Source: Flavobacteriia bacterium
GTDB lineage: Bacteria; Bacteroidota; Bacteroidia; Flavobacteriales_D; Crocinitomicaceae
Assembly (NCBI GenBank): GCA_026391005.1
Contig: JAPLEV010000006.1
Location: forward strand, 59,486 to 123,485
DNA: 64,000 bases
Direction of reading: 5' to 3'
The position numbers and the translations under genes were made by a program. How positions within the stretch are numbered: position 1 is the first letter of the stretch; each line of letters opens with the position of its first letter. The notes under the pieces are model-generated. The model saw nothing but the letters and a program-made list of their open reading frames with translations, was not told the DNA's origin and did not search any database. Shown here in pieces: positions 17,622 through 26,551 of this stretch.

Positions 17622-17801
17622 TTATTCGGTTCGTTTTCGTTTACTTTCGATTATTATTCGTTTGCTGTCGGATAGTTGCTCTTTATTTTTAGTAATCCAC
17701 TGATAAACAGCAGTATAAAAAATCATGTCTTTTAAAAATTTATTTGTTATTCCCTTTTTGAATAGGTTATCATACACCAATCTGATCCAAAAAAAAGACA
17801 T
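17622..17801 (-). CDS. Possible small basic protein (59 aa) or gene remnant
   Basis: This 349-bp gap (17531-17879) holds an ATG-started frame of 59 codons: MSFFWIRLVYDNLFKKGITN and on to a Lys/Arg-rich end (SKRKRTE). The same frame stays open for 18 codons upstream of the ATG with protein-like sequence (FLGEIWPSNPS) before a TGA, with no start codon in that part. This suggests either a real small protein or the 3' remnant of a longer gene. No family was recognised. The frame lies upstream of ssb1 on the same strand and runs back toward the crotonase promoter. Confidence 0.35.
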   Translation of the reverse strand: MSFFWIRLVYDNLFKKGITNKFLKDMIFYTAVYQWITKNKEQLSDSKRIIIESKRKRTE

Positions 17802-17841
17802 CGAAGGATTTGAAGGCCATATCTCGCCTAAAAATAAATTG

Positions 17842-17849
17842 TAACTTTG
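17842..17849 (+). promoter_or_regulatory. Candidate -7 promoter element for the crotonase gene
   Basis: TAACTTTG (TAnnTTTG) ends 30 bp upstream of the ATG at 17880. No good -33 match. It would drive the crotonase-flippase pair. Confidence 0.5.
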
Positions 17850-17879
17850 ACTACGTCAGAACAATGTAAAAAATAGAAA

Positions 17880-18659
17880 ATGTACGAAAACCTAATTATT
17901 ACGACTGAAAATGGAATCCGAACCATACTCGTTAATCGACCATCACAATTAAATGCCCTGAATAAAAATACAATATCTGAATTAAATCAACTATTAATCG
18001 ACTCAGACGCTGATGCATCGGTTGGGGTAATTATAATAAGTGGTCAAGGGGAAAAGGCGTTTATTGCGGGTGCAGATATTAAAGAGTTTGCCGATTTTTC
18101 AATAAGCGAAGGTGGTACGCTTTCAAGAACAGGACACGCTTCACTTTTTAATCTCATAGAAAACCTTACAAAACCTGTAATAGCAGCTATTAATGGCTTT
18201 GCACTAGGCGGAGGACTAGAACTTGCCTTATGTTGTCATTTTAGAATTGCATCTAAAAACGCAAAACTCGGACTTCCAGAAGTATCCCTTGGATTAATTC
18301 CTGGATATGGTGGGACCCAACGTCTTGCTCAGATCGTTGGGAAGGGGCGGGCAAATGAACTGATTTTTACGGCGGGTATGATTTCCGCCGATGATGCCTG
18401 GCGAATCGGCTTAGTGAACCATGTTGTAGAACAAGATGAATTACTAAATAAAGCATTGGATATTGCGCAAAAAATATTAAGAAACTCTGCAAGCGCTATT
18501 TCATCTGCTATAATTGCTGTTAATGCTGGCTTTGAAACAGGGGTAAATGGCTACAATGTAGAAATTGAGGAATTTGGCAAGTGCTTTGGAACAAACGATT
18601 TTAAAATAGGGACTCAAGCATTTCTTGCAAAAGAAAAACCTAGTTTTAGGGGTAAATGA
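17880..18659 (+). CDS. Enoyl-CoA hydratase / crotonase-family protein
   Basis: A 259-residue cytoplasmic enzyme. The CoA-ester oxyanion hole is visible in GADIKEF and NGFALGGGLELALCC. The two catalytic acidic residues of true enoyl-CoA hydratases are in place (Glu 114 in GGLELAL, Glu 134 in LPEVSLGLIPGYGGTQRL), so hydration of trans-2-enoyl-CoA in beta-oxidation or a related acyl-CoA pathway is likely. The C-terminal helical part is intact and ends with FLAKEKPSFRGK. The gene overlaps the flippase start by four bases (ATGA). There is no obvious functional link to the flippase. Confidence 0.93.
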   Translation: MYENLIITTENGIRTILVNRPSQLNALNKNTISELNQLLIDSDADASVGVIIISGQGEKAFIAGADIKEFADFSISEGGTLSRTGHASLFNLIENLTKPVIAAINGFALGGGLELALCCHFRIASKNAKLGLPEVSLGLIPGYGGTQRLAQIVGKGRANELIFTAGMISADDAWRIGLVNHVVEQDELLNKALDIAQKILRNSASAISSAIIAVNAGFETGVNGYNVEIEEFGKCFGTNDFKIGTQAFLAKEKPSFRGK

Positions 18660-20137
18660 ATAGTTCTATAAAGAAACTTATGGGCCAAACGGCAACCTAC
18701 GGACTTTCTAGTATTGTTGGTAGATTGCTTAACTATTTACTTGTGCCCTTATATACGAGCAGTGCGGTCTTTTCTAACCCATCGGATTATGGAGTTGTAT
18801 CAGAACTTTATGCTTGGGTGGCATTTCTCATTATTTTTCTTTCTTTTGGAATGGAAACGGCTTTTTTCAAGTTTATTCAGCAAGGCGAGGATAAAGACAA
18901 GCTCTTTTCCAATAGTTTTTTGACTGTGCTAGGTATTAATGTCTTTTTTTATCTTGGACTACTTTTTTTTAATAACGAATTAGCTTCGCTAATGCTCTAC
19001 GAAGGGCATAACGAATACATTGTTTTATTGGGGGCAATTGTTTGTATTGATGCTATTGGGTCCATTCCTATGGCGCGGCTTAGGGCTGAAGAAAAGGCCT
19101 TTCGTTTTACAATGATACAACTTTCCTCGATTGGGGTTAACATTGCCCTAAACCTTATTTTATTACTCGGCTTTTTTGATCCCTCGCGGCCAGAGGAGGG
19201 GGTGCTTTTTATTCTAATAGCTAATTTATGCGCCTCTTTACTCAAAATCATATTGGTTTATGATATCATCGCGAAAGTAATATTTAAAATTGATCAACTA
19301 CTGGTAAAAAATATAATGAGGTACTCTTTTCCCCTTGTTATTGGGGGGCTTGCTGGTATTGTAAATGAAACTATTGATCGCATTCTTCTCAAACAGGTAT
19401 TGTATGACCCGCTTCTACCCGGTTCGCTGGACGCAGCCGAAGCCGAAGTGGGTATTTATAGCGCCTGTTACAAGCTAGCAATGCTCATCACCATCTTTTT
19501 ACAAGCTTATCGATACGCAGCAGAACCATTTTTCTTTGATCAATTAAAAAACGAAGACCGGAATAAAGTATACTCAACAATTATGAACTTATTTATTGCT
19601 GCCGTTTGCTTTGTTTTTCTCGCGGTTAGCATTAACCTGAGTCTCTTTAAGTTTTTTATACGCACAGAGGCGTATTGGGAAGGATTAAAGGTGGTCCCCA
19701 TTTTGCTAATGGCGAATGTGTTTTTGGGTATTTACTATAACCAAAGTATCTGGTATAAATTGAGTGGAAAAACTAAATTTGGAGCATATATAGCACTAAT
19801 TGGCGCGCTATTTACGGTTGTAATAAATATCCTTTTTATCCCTGAATATGGTTTTATGGCCTGCGCTTGGGCGACCTTAATTGTCTACGCGCTACAAATG
19901 GTAATTTCTTATTTCTTAGGCCAAAAACATTATAAAATACCCTACAGCATCAAAAAATTCAGTGCTTATGTTGGTGGCGCGATCGCCTTATTTTTATTAT
20001 TTACCTTTACTAGAGTCTTTTTTAAACTGGAGCTTGAAGACACTAGTTTACCGCTATTAATCTTCGGAAACACCTTGATTTTATTATATATACTTCTAAT
20101 CTTTAAAGCAGAGAGAGGTTTATTTCGCCGAGGATAA
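18656..20137 (+). CDS. Polysaccharide flippase (Wzx/MATE-like)
   Basis: A 493-residue polytopic inner-membrane protein with about 12-14 hydrophobic helices. The N-terminus SSIKKLMGQTATYGLSSIVGRLLNYLLVPLY is the usual start of polysaccharide-biosynthesis (RfbX/Wzx, MOP-superfamily) exporters, followed by SDYGVVSELYAW. These proteins flip lipid-linked oligosaccharide to the periplasm. It overlaps the crotonase stop (ATGA). Its last 18 bp overlap the convergent ArsC-like gene. The substrate cannot be deduced, and no glycosyltransferases are directly adjacent. Confidence 0.88.
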   Translation: MNSSIKKLMGQTATYGLSSIVGRLLNYLLVPLYTSSAVFSNPSDYGVVSELYAWVAFLIIFLSFGMETAFFKFIQQGEDKDKLFSNSFLTVLGINVFFYLGLLFFNNELASLMLYEGHNEYIVLLGAIVCIDAIGSIPMARLRAEEKAFRFTMIQLSSIGVNIALNLILLLGFFDPSRPEEGVLFILIANLCASLLKIILVYDIIAKVIFKIDQLLVKNIMRYSFPLVIGGLAGIVNETIDRILLKQVLYDPLLPGSLDAAEAEVGIYSACYKLAMLITIFLQAYRYAAEPFFFDQLKNEDRNKVYSTIMNLFIAAVCFVFLAVSINLSLFKFFIRTEAYWEGLKVVPILLMANVFLGIYYNQSIWYKLSGKTKFGAYIALIGALFTVVINILFIPEYGFMACAWATLIVYALQMVISYFLGQKHYKIPYSIKKFSAYVGGAIALFLLFTFTRVFFKLELEDTSLPLLIFGNTLILLYILLIFKAERGLFRRG

Positions 20138-20488
20138 TGACTCAAAATAATGCAAGGAATTCTCAATAGCTAGAGGTGAGTTCCCTATTGATAGAAAGTT
20201 ATCATAGCAAATCACTGGGCGGCGTAAAAAAGTATATTCTTCTAGTATTTTCTTTCGATAATCTGCTTCGCAAAGAATTGTTTTATCTAATCCTTGCAAC
20301 TTATATTTGATTGCTTTTTTTGAAAATAGCGATTCGTATGATCCTGATTTTAATGCTATTTCATCCAAATCATCGCCGCTGATAGCCGATAATTTAATAT
20401 CTATTAATTCTATATCAGAAGGAAGATGTAATCGTTTTAAAATTCGTTGACAAGTAGAGCAATAACTTAAAAAGAAAACCTTTTTCAT
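20120..20488 (-). CDS. ArsC/Spx-like thioredoxin-fold protein
   Basis: A 122-residue ArsC-family protein. It has an N-terminal CxxC (Cys 10 and 13 in SYCSTCQRI), the YKLQGLD-type middle, and the family Arg-Pro pair in TFLRRPVICYDNFLSIG. The family covers glutaredoxin-dependent arsenate reductases, Spx regulators and uncharacterised YffB-type proteins. The CxxC resembles the redox switch of Spx more than the single catalytic Cys of ArsC. It starts 3 bp after the bacilliredoxin gene, which suggests a thiol-redox role rather than arsenic resistance; no ars genes are near. Confidence 0.8.
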   Translation of the reverse strand: MKKVFFLSYCSTCQRILKRLHLPSDIELIDIKLSAISGDDLDEIALKSGSYESLFSKKAIKYKLQGLDKTILCEADYRKKILEEYTFLRRPVICYDNFLSIGNSPLAIENSLHYFESLSSAK

Positions 20489-20491
20489 GCC

Positions 20492-20905
20492 TTAGCAATA
20501 TTCTTTATATGCCTCGGTAAGATTGGCTGCTATCATTTGGGCTGTCCCGCCTTCAATGTGATGTCTTTCTAAAAAATGAACTAATTCACCATCCTTAAAC
20601 AAAGCAATGGAGGGCGATGACGGAGGATAAGGCAAAAAATATTTTCTTGCTTGACTTACCGCCTCGCCATCAACACCAGCGAAAACGGTATATAAACCGG
20701 CTGGCTTTTTGTCTCCTGTTAGTGAAAGTTTAACCCCTGGGCGCATATTTCCTGCAGCACAGCCACAAACTGAATTCACAACCATAAGCATAACTCCCTT
20801 CGTATTTTGAAGGGTTTTATCAACATCATCACTAGATATTAATTGAGAAAAACCTGCATTAATAAGGTCTTCTTTCATTGGTTTCACTAATTCAGGAGGA
20901 TACAT
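20492..20905 (-). CDS. Bacilliredoxin, BrxA/BrxB (YphP/YqiW) family
   Basis: A 137-residue protein beginning MYPPELVKPMKEDLINAGF, the typical YphP/YqiW N-terminus. The redox-active Cys-Gly-Cys lies at residues 47-49 in VVNSVCGCAAGNMRPG, a family hallmark. VFAGVDGEA, REKYF-like RKYFLPYPPSSPSIALFKDG and ERHHIEG complete the match. Bacilliredoxins remove bacillithiol from S-thiolated proteins, and many Bacteroidota make bacillithiol. It is the first gene of a two-gene unit with the ArsC/Spx-like protein. Confidence 0.92.
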   Translation of the reverse strand: MYPPELVKPMKEDLINAGFSQLISSDDVDKTLQNTKGVMLMVVNSVCGCAAGNMRPGVKLSLTGDKKPAGLYTVFAGVDGEAVSQARKYFLPYPPSSPSIALFKDGELVHFLERHHIEGGTAQMIAANLTEAYKEYC

Positions 20906-20974
20906 TGTGTGTTTTTTAGAAGATAAAATTACACTTATTTTTAAGTATTTATAACTATTAGTGCTGTTTTTAAT

Positions 20975-23308
20975 TTAATTCACTAAGACCACCTTACCCA
21001 CTTTTCGGCTGCTGCCTAGGTTGGTGGCGGTCCAAATGAGATAAACCCCAGCCGATGCCTTTTGTCCATCTAAGGTTCTTCCATTCCACGTGGCTGTTCC
21101 ACCATTAGAAGTGGTTTTGTAAACAAGATTTCCGGAAACATCGGTTACTTTAACGTCTGAATCATAACTAATACCCTGAATGGTTACTAAACCTTCATAG
21201 TTGGGGCGAACAGGATTTGGAAATACAATTACATTGCTATATTCCGGGTCTTCGTAAGTGGCGTTTGCACGATAAGAGACTAATCCTAAATCGGTGATGA
21301 TGAATAATTCGCCGGTGTTGTGGTCTATTTTTAAATCATAAATATTATCCGAAATTAGCGGTGAATTATCTTTGGTAAACTGTTCCAAAATCTCTGATCC
21401 ATCTGCAGAAAGTAATAAGATACCCGCTGAAGCCGTTGCAATCCATTTCCTGTTTCCTCCATCCACTTCAATATCTGTAATATGAGTGCTACCTAAAACG
21501 TATTCAACATTTCCCTCAAAATTCACCTTAATTCGTTGCGCGTTAAATTCACCTGAAGCGGCATCAAATGCTCCGTCTGAATTGTATAAAACTGCGAATC
21601 CGGCATCGGTGCCTATCCATATTTCGTTGTCGAAATCAACCGCTAATGCTGTGACGTTAGGAGATGGCAAGTCCCCGCTAAACGAACCCGCTGTAAGCTG
21701 AATCGCTTTGTGTCCTGAAACGTTTTCCAGGTCATTATTATAGTTATAACCAAACATTCCGGCCGTTTCGGTTGCCATCCAAATATTATCGTTATAGTCT
21801 ACTATCATTCTTGTAGTATACTTATTACGTGCATTTACCCCACAATCAAATGTATGCCATACGTCGTTTTTATCCAAAACACTTAGCGGTCGATTGGCAA
21901 GCCCATTTAGCACCCATAAATTTCCTTTTTCATCGTAACTTACATCTGATGCTAATGCCCAACCGTTTCCCGCCAAACTGAGCTGGAGTGTTGAATTAAA
22001 ATTGTCGAATACTTCACAGGTTCCCGCTTTTTTATTTACAACAGAAACTGGAAATGCTGAATACGTTGACACCGCTATTTCTTCCTTATTCGTTGGATTA
22101 ACCGAAACATCGATAAAATCATGAATGCCGATACTATCCCATTCAGCTGTATTTACAGGGTCTGAATAGTCCCACTCTTCATCTTCAAAAGTATAAAACC
22201 CGTTGGTAAGATATCCTGGGCTTTTAAATTCAAGTCTTCCGCTAGCTGTGGCAAGGCGGCCTTTTTGCCAATCCATTGCATAAAAATCGTTTTTTTGAGG
22301 GCCCGGGTAAGTTATTTGGATATAAGAAACGTCTTCTATAATACACAGTAATCCGCTATTTTCATCAGCAATCCACTTATTATTATTAGCAAAACACATC
22401 TGAAGGGGATCAAAGGTAATTCCTAGATAAAAACTTAATACTGATTCTGAAAGCTCTAAATCCATATTATAGCTCAGAACGGCCATATCGGCAAGTACAT
22501 CTATTTTCCCGCTGTGGGTAGTAAGGTTGTTGATTTCCAAAGAAAATGGGTAATCAGTTAAGAGTTCTTTACCTGCTGCCGTTAGATGATAAACAGAATC
22601 GGCGCCGTATGCGTCTGTCTTAAAAAGAACAAACAACTCATTGTTTGACTTCTCAATTGCCGCATACGAATTAGCGAATAAACTTTCGATTCGATTATCA
22701 TTTGTCCATGCGGATTGACTGGGAAGTAATGGATTTGCCTTTTCCGCTAGTAATAATTTTCCCGGGGTAAGCGCGTAAATTATCGGACCCACCACTGTAA
22801 CATCAATAATAGGAACGGTTCCGTTGGTGGGATAAAATGTTTCTTTTATTTCATCTTTATTGGGATCGAGTTGTAAGACCGAAAAGTCCGTGGCAACATA
22901 CACATAATCGTTGTCTCTATAGAATCTATTTATTTTTTTGGAGCCGGGGATTTGTGTTTGCTTAAGGGCGGGTATGTTAATTGTTTGACTAGCTGTTATT
23001 TTATCAATGTTTCCATTTTTATAACCCACATAAAGCGCATTTTGAATGCTATCATATAGAATCGTGGAAATTTGAATGTCCGAAAGGCCCTGAACACTGG
23101 TATATATTCTTTTTTCTTTGGATGTAAAATCGTAGCGTAAGATTCCATTTTCGTAGGCCGTAAAAATATACTGATCTGAATTTGCAACATCAATGGCCTT
23201 ACCTGTAGCTACATGTAGCCGCCATGTCCCCATCGCAATTTGTGCGTGTAATTGGCACGCCACAAGAATTGTAGTAAATGTAATACCTATGTTTTTCAAG
23301 GGACTCAT
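20975..23308 (-). CDS. porZ: PorZ-like T9SS component (beta-propeller protein with CTD)
   Basis: 777 residues, the size of P. gingivalis PorZ (about 776). A signal peptide ends near CQLHAQ and is followed by WRLHVATGKAIDVANSDQYIFTAYENGILRYD, the start of the first of two seven-bladed propellers made of two-component-regulator-propeller-like repeats (for example NIWMATETAGMFGYN, EIWIGTDAGFAVLYN, RKWIATASAGILLLS). The C-terminus is a type A T9SS sorting domain: NVIVFPNPVRPNYEG, VTDVSGNLVYK, WNGRTLDGQKASAGVYLIW. PorZ sits on the surface and delivers A-LPS to the sortase PorU during T9SS cargo anchoring. A candidate promoter lies 38 bp upstream. Confidence 0.82.
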   Translation of the reverse strand: MSPLKNIGITFTTILVACQLHAQIAMGTWRLHVATGKAIDVANSDQYIFTAYENGILRYDFTSKEKRIYTSVQGLSDIQISTILYDSIQNALYVGYKNGNIDKITASQTINIPALKQTQIPGSKKINRFYRDNDYVYVATDFSVLQLDPNKDEIKETFYPTNGTVPIIDVTVVGPIIYALTPGKLLLAEKANPLLPSQSAWTNDNRIESLFANSYAAIEKSNNELFVLFKTDAYGADSVYHLTAAGKELLTDYPFSLEINNLTTHSGKIDVLADMAVLSYNMDLELSESVLSFYLGITFDPLQMCFANNNKWIADENSGLLCIIEDVSYIQITYPGPQKNDFYAMDWQKGRLATASGRLEFKSPGYLTNGFYTFEDEEWDYSDPVNTAEWDSIGIHDFIDVSVNPTNKEEIAVSTYSAFPVSVVNKKAGTCEVFDNFNSTLQLSLAGNGWALASDVSYDEKGNLWVLNGLANRPLSVLDKNDVWHTFDCGVNARNKYTTRMIVDYNDNIWMATETAGMFGYNYNNDLENVSGHKAIQLTAGSFSGDLPSPNVTALAVDFDNEIWIGTDAGFAVLYNSDGAFDAASGEFNAQRIKVNFEGNVEYVLGSTHITDIEVDGGNRKWIATASAGILLLSADGSEILEQFTKDNSPLISDNIYDLKIDHNTGELFIITDLGLVSYRANATYEDPEYSNVIVFPNPVRPNYEGLVTIQGISYDSDVKVTDVSGNLVYKTTSNGGTATWNGRTLDGQKASAGVYLIWTATNLGSSRKVGKVVLVN

Positions 23309-23346
23309 AACGTAATTTATGGTTCTTTATTTCTACTATTACCTAA

Positions 23347-23354
23347 CAAAAGTA
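23347..23354 (-). promoter_or_regulatory. Candidate -7 promoter element for porZ
   Basis: On the - strand this reads TACTTTTG (TAnnTTTG), 38 bp upstream of the porZ ATG, in the divergent spacer with the GT-C-like gene. Confidence 0.45.
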
Positions 23355-23404
23355 ATAGGAACAGCGCTATTAAACTAATTAACTTTAACTTTCCATTTTA
23401 TTAA

Positions 23405-25069
23405 ATGAAAAACAAAGTTCAACACATTGCGTACGGAATAGGTCTGCTTTTGTTTCTTTTTCCGGTTACTCTTTTTGTGATTGCCACATTGTGGCTTTCA
23501 ATTAGTCTTGATATTCAAGCATTTCTCTTCCCGTTTTCTTTACTTATCGCTTGTATAATTGGCGGTTATGGTCTTTTCAAAATAAATGGCTTCAATAAAA
23601 TGGAAGTGTTATTTGTCTTCACATCGGTGTTGATAATTGGTCTAGGCTGCTTTGTTGTAAGCGGTCAATTTTATGATTTTTCTTTCGATGGTCAATGGTA
23701 CCATCAAGACGCTATTATTTTATTAAAAAATGGTTGGAATCCTTTTTACGACCAGCCGATTTTAGACGAAATTGCCTCTGGACAAAATGCTAATTATATC
23801 AATTGCTACCCCAAGGCGCCCTGGACAATTAGCGCCTGCGTTTATGCAACAACCGGAGCGATTGAATATGCTAAGTTTTACCAGTTAGTCCTTTTAGTAG
23901 CTTCTTTTTTTCTTTCTGTGCATTTCACGCTTCGATGGTTCTCGTTATCATTAGTTAGTGCTAGCTTGCTATCATTTGTTATCACTTTCTCCCCCGTGGT
24001 AGTAGGACAATCACTCAGTTTTTATGTAGACGGACAATTCGCTGTTTTTACCTTGTTAACGCTCTATTTTATCTGTGATTGGATTACTAATTTCGAAAAA
24101 AAAGTGCCTTTCGTATTATTAAGCCTTTGTCTAATCTACTTCATTAACATAAAGTTTACCGGGCTTATTTATTCCCTGGTATTTTTGTTTTTTGCATTTT
24201 CGTGGGTGCTTTGGAAGGATCGGGGACGCGTCTTGAAGATGGTGCTTAAACTCTCTGTGGTCATGACGGTTGCCATCTTTATTTTTGGTTATTGCACCTA
24301 TCCTAGAAACATTATTCAGCATGGACACCCTTTTTATCCCATTATGGGTAAAAACAATGAAGGAAAAGAAATCGCTGCGGCACAATATCCTAAGAACTTT
24401 TTTGGGAAGAATCGTTTTGAAAAGTTATACTTAGCCAGTTTTGCTTTACCCAATTATACTGCACCGAAAACACACGCCTCCATTCCTAAAAGATTGTTTT
24501 CGAGTAATGTGATTAAGGCGAGCCTTCCCTATTATCGGAATCATCAACCAGTAGAAATGAGCGCGCTAGGCCCCTTACAAGCAGAATTATTAATCTTGTT
24601 GTTGCCACTATTTTTCCTTTCCTTTCTTTTTTATAGGAAATCATGGATTTACGTCCTGTTTTTTGGGCTTGCTACCTCTTGTATTATTCAACCGGAATGT
24701 TGGAATTATCGTTATGTACCGCAACTTCTTTTTATTTACATCTTAGTGATTATACCTGTTTTACTTAGTAAATATTGGCTGATTAAGTTCTATGGTCATT
24801 TGTTGTTAGTTGGTTTTATAATCAGTTTTATGTTTGCACATATTCAATACTATCAATGGAATGCAGAGAAGACCGCTCTATTGAATAAAAGTTTTTCGGC
24901 TTTGAAAAACAAGCCATATCACCTTAAAAAAGGTTGGATGATGTCTTTTGGTGTCAAACTAGAAGAACGCAATTTGTTCCAGTTCGCTCAGCCATCAACG
25001 CCGCAAGACACACTTAAAAGTTTTAAAGGTGACGATGTTACGGGATGGCTTTATACCTTTGTAGAATGA
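23405..25069 (+). CDS. Polytopic membrane protein, probable GT-C glycosyltransferase
   Basis: A 554-residue protein with about 11 hydrophobic helices. After the third helix comes an extracytoplasmic loop SFDGQWYHQDAIILLKNGWNPFYD, a layout typical of GT-C enzymes, where an acidic residue in the first periplasmic loop is catalytic and the donor is a polyprenyl-phosphate sugar. A soluble loop (about 300-395) and a short C-terminal domain follow. There is no firm family match. The stop overlaps the start of a DPPR-synthase-like gene (ATGA), which would supply just such a donor; that functional link is inference. Confidence 0.65.
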   Translation: MKNKVQHIAYGIGLLLFLFPVTLFVIATLWLSISLDIQAFLFPFSLLIACIIGGYGLFKINGFNKMEVLFVFTSVLIIGLGCFVVSGQFYDFSFDGQWYHQDAIILLKNGWNPFYDQPILDEIASGQNANYINCYPKAPWTISACVYATTGAIEYAKFYQLVLLVASFFLSVHFTLRWFSLSLVSASLLSFVITFSPVVVGQSLSFYVDGQFAVFTLLTLYFICDWITNFEKKVPFVLLSLCLIYFINIKFTGLIYSLVFLFFAFSWVLWKDRGRVLKMVLKLSVVMTVAIFIFGYCTYPRNIIQHGHPFYPIMGKNNEGKEIAAAQYPKNFFGKNRFEKLYLASFALPNYTAPKTHASIPKRLFSSNVIKASLPYYRNHQPVEMSALGPLQAELLILLLPLFFLSFLFYRKSWIYVLFFGLATSCIIQPECWNYRYVPQLLFIYILVIIPVLLSKYWLIKFYGHLLLVGFIISFMFAHIQYYQWNAEKTALLNKSFSALKNKPYHLKKGWMMSFGVKLEERNLFQFAQPSTPQDTLKSFKGDDVTGWLYTFVE

Positions 25070-25947
25070 AAATGTATTTTGAATTGCTTCGTATTAAAAG
25101 CTGGGTTAAAAACGGGTTCCTGTTTCTTCCCTTAGTCTTCGCGCTCAAACTATTAGAACAAGACCTATTTATTTCCGTGGTCATCGCATTCTTCTCTTTT
25201 TCCTTTTGTAGCTCTTTTATCTATATCATTAATGATGTATTAGATGCTAAAGCAGATGCGTTACATCCTCGTAAAAAAAACAGACCTATTCCCGCGGGAA
25301 AAATTTCCTCCCGATTAGCCCTTATGATTGGGGTTGGCTGCCTAGCCGCCTCTTTTGGACTTGTATTTAGCTTTGCCATTAGTGTGGTTTTTAGCTATGT
25401 GCTTTTATGTTATTTGTTTTTGAACATTGCTTATGTATTGGTAATGAAAAACATTCATTTAATAGAGCTTTTTGTGGTCGCGATAAATTTTGTGCTGCGG
25501 GTATTAGCTGGGTGTTTTGTTATCAATGTTGCCCCTTCCAATTGGATTTTAGTGGTTACCTTTTTTCTCTCGTTGTTATTGGTTCTTGTAAAAAGACGTG
25601 CAGAGTTAGTGGTGTTGGGGACAAATGCCGCTGCCCATCGTAAGGTGCTTAAGTACTACTCCGAGGGCTTTTTGGACAAGCTGATCTTGATTGCTGCAAC
25701 AATTACCATCACCGCTTATATTCTTTATTCGATCGACCCAAAAGTGACTTTTCTATTAAAAACTAATTCACTTATTTACACCTCTGTCTTTGTTGTAATT
25801 GGCGTCTTTCGGTTTGTGCAATTATCGGAGGGAAAGGAGTTTGAAGGAGAAGGTGACCCTACAACGCTTTTATTTAAAGACCGGTTTACACAACTAATCC
25901 TTCTGGCTTGGCTAATCAGTTTATTCCTGCTTTTATATGTCAAATAA
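25066..25947 (+). CDS. UbiA-family polyprenyl-phosphate phosphoribosyltransferase (DPPR-synthase-like)
   Basis: A 293-residue UbiA-superfamily membrane enzyme with about eight to nine helices. It opens with LLRIKSWVKNGFLFLPLVF and has the Asp-rich motif NDVLDAKADALHPRKKNRPI for Mg-diphosphate binding. The second motif region VKRRAELVVL...RKVLKYYSEGFLDKL resembles decaprenyl-phosphate phosphoribosyltransferase of mycobacteria, not ubiquinone or menaquinone prenyltransferases. It would join PRPP to polyprenyl phosphate. The ATG at 25066 (ATGA overlap with the upstream stop) was preferred over an in-frame ATG 21 bp upstream. It overlaps the HAD gene by 11 bp. Confidence 0.85.
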   Translation: MKMYFELLRIKSWVKNGFLFLPLVFALKLLEQDLFISVVIAFFSFSFCSSFIYIINDVLDAKADALHPRKKNRPIPAGKISSRLALMIGVGCLAASFGLVFSFAISVVFSYVLLCYLFLNIAYVLVMKNIHLIELFVVAINFVLRVLAGCFVINVAPSNWILVVTFFLSLLLVLVKRRAELVVLGTNAAAHRKVLKYYSEGFLDKLILIAATITITAYILYSIDPKVTFLLKTNSLIYTSVFVVIGVFRFVQLSEGKEFEGEGDPTTLLFKDRFTQLILLAWLISLFLLLYVK

Positions 25948-26551
25948 CACCACCAAGATTGCTGTTTTTGATTTTGATGGTACAATCTATAAGGGTGATG
26001 CAACTAAAGATTTCTGCTGGTATTTTTATCGAAAAAAGCCGTTAAGATCTTATTATTTACTAATTCAACTTACCTACTGGTTGCTTTGGCGACTTAAGCT
26101 ACTTACAACAACTCAATTTAAATCTACCTTTATTCAATTCCTTAATCGCGCTAATGACGAGCAAATAACCGGGTTATTAAACTCGTTTTGGGAAGAAAAA
26201 AAGAGCCTTGTTCATGCCAATTTGGTTCTAGAAATTTCGCACTTAAAAAAAGAAGGGGTACATATTGTGGTTGTATCTGCTTCTCCTGAGTTATTCATTA
26301 AAACCTTCTGCTTATCACTTGGAGTTGATACTATTCTTGGCAGTGAACTAAATGTGTTAAATAACAAGTATAGTCTGCTAATAAACTGCCGAGGAGAAGA
26401 AAAATTAAAGCGAATTAAGCGGGCGTTTCCGGATTTTGAACTAATTGCTGCTTATAGTGACAATAAAGACGATGTTGAGCTTTTAAAAGTGGCTAAAAAT
26501 GGTTATTGGGTGGATAGAAATGGGAGATTAATTCCTTTTCTTCAAAAGTGA
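25937..26551 (+). CDS. HAD-IB family phosphatase
   Basis: A 204-residue haloacid dehalogenase-like phosphatase of the SerB/IB group. Motif I is VFDFDGTIYKGD, motif II is VVSASPE, and the acidic motif near the C-terminus is AYSDNKDDVELL. It overlaps the DPPR-synthase-like gene, and HAD domains are found fused to UbiA domains in other bacteria, so removal of the 5-phosphate from polyprenyl-phosphoribose-5-phosphate is a reasonable proposal. It ends directly against the convergent GT-C-like gene, with no base between the stops. Confidence 0.85.
   Translation: MSNNTTKIAVFDFDGTIYKGDATKDFCWYFYRKKPLRSYYLLIQLTYWLLWRLKLLTTTQFKSTFIQFLNRANDEQITGLLNSFWEEKKSLVHANLVLEISHLKKEGVHIVVVSASPELFIKTFCLSLGVDTILGSELNVLNNKYSLLINCRGEEKLKRIKRAFPDFELIAAYSDNKDDVELLKVAKNGYWVDRNGRLIPFLQK

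Noticed and set aside
17625..17660. Five TTCG words spaced 5-11 bp
   Set aside because: They coincide with Lys/Arg codons at the end of the possible small frame; too irregular to call an operator.
20120..20488. Arsenic-resistance locus
   Set aside because: The ArsC-like protein has CxxC and stands with a bacilliredoxin; no arsB, arsR or acr3 gene is nearby.
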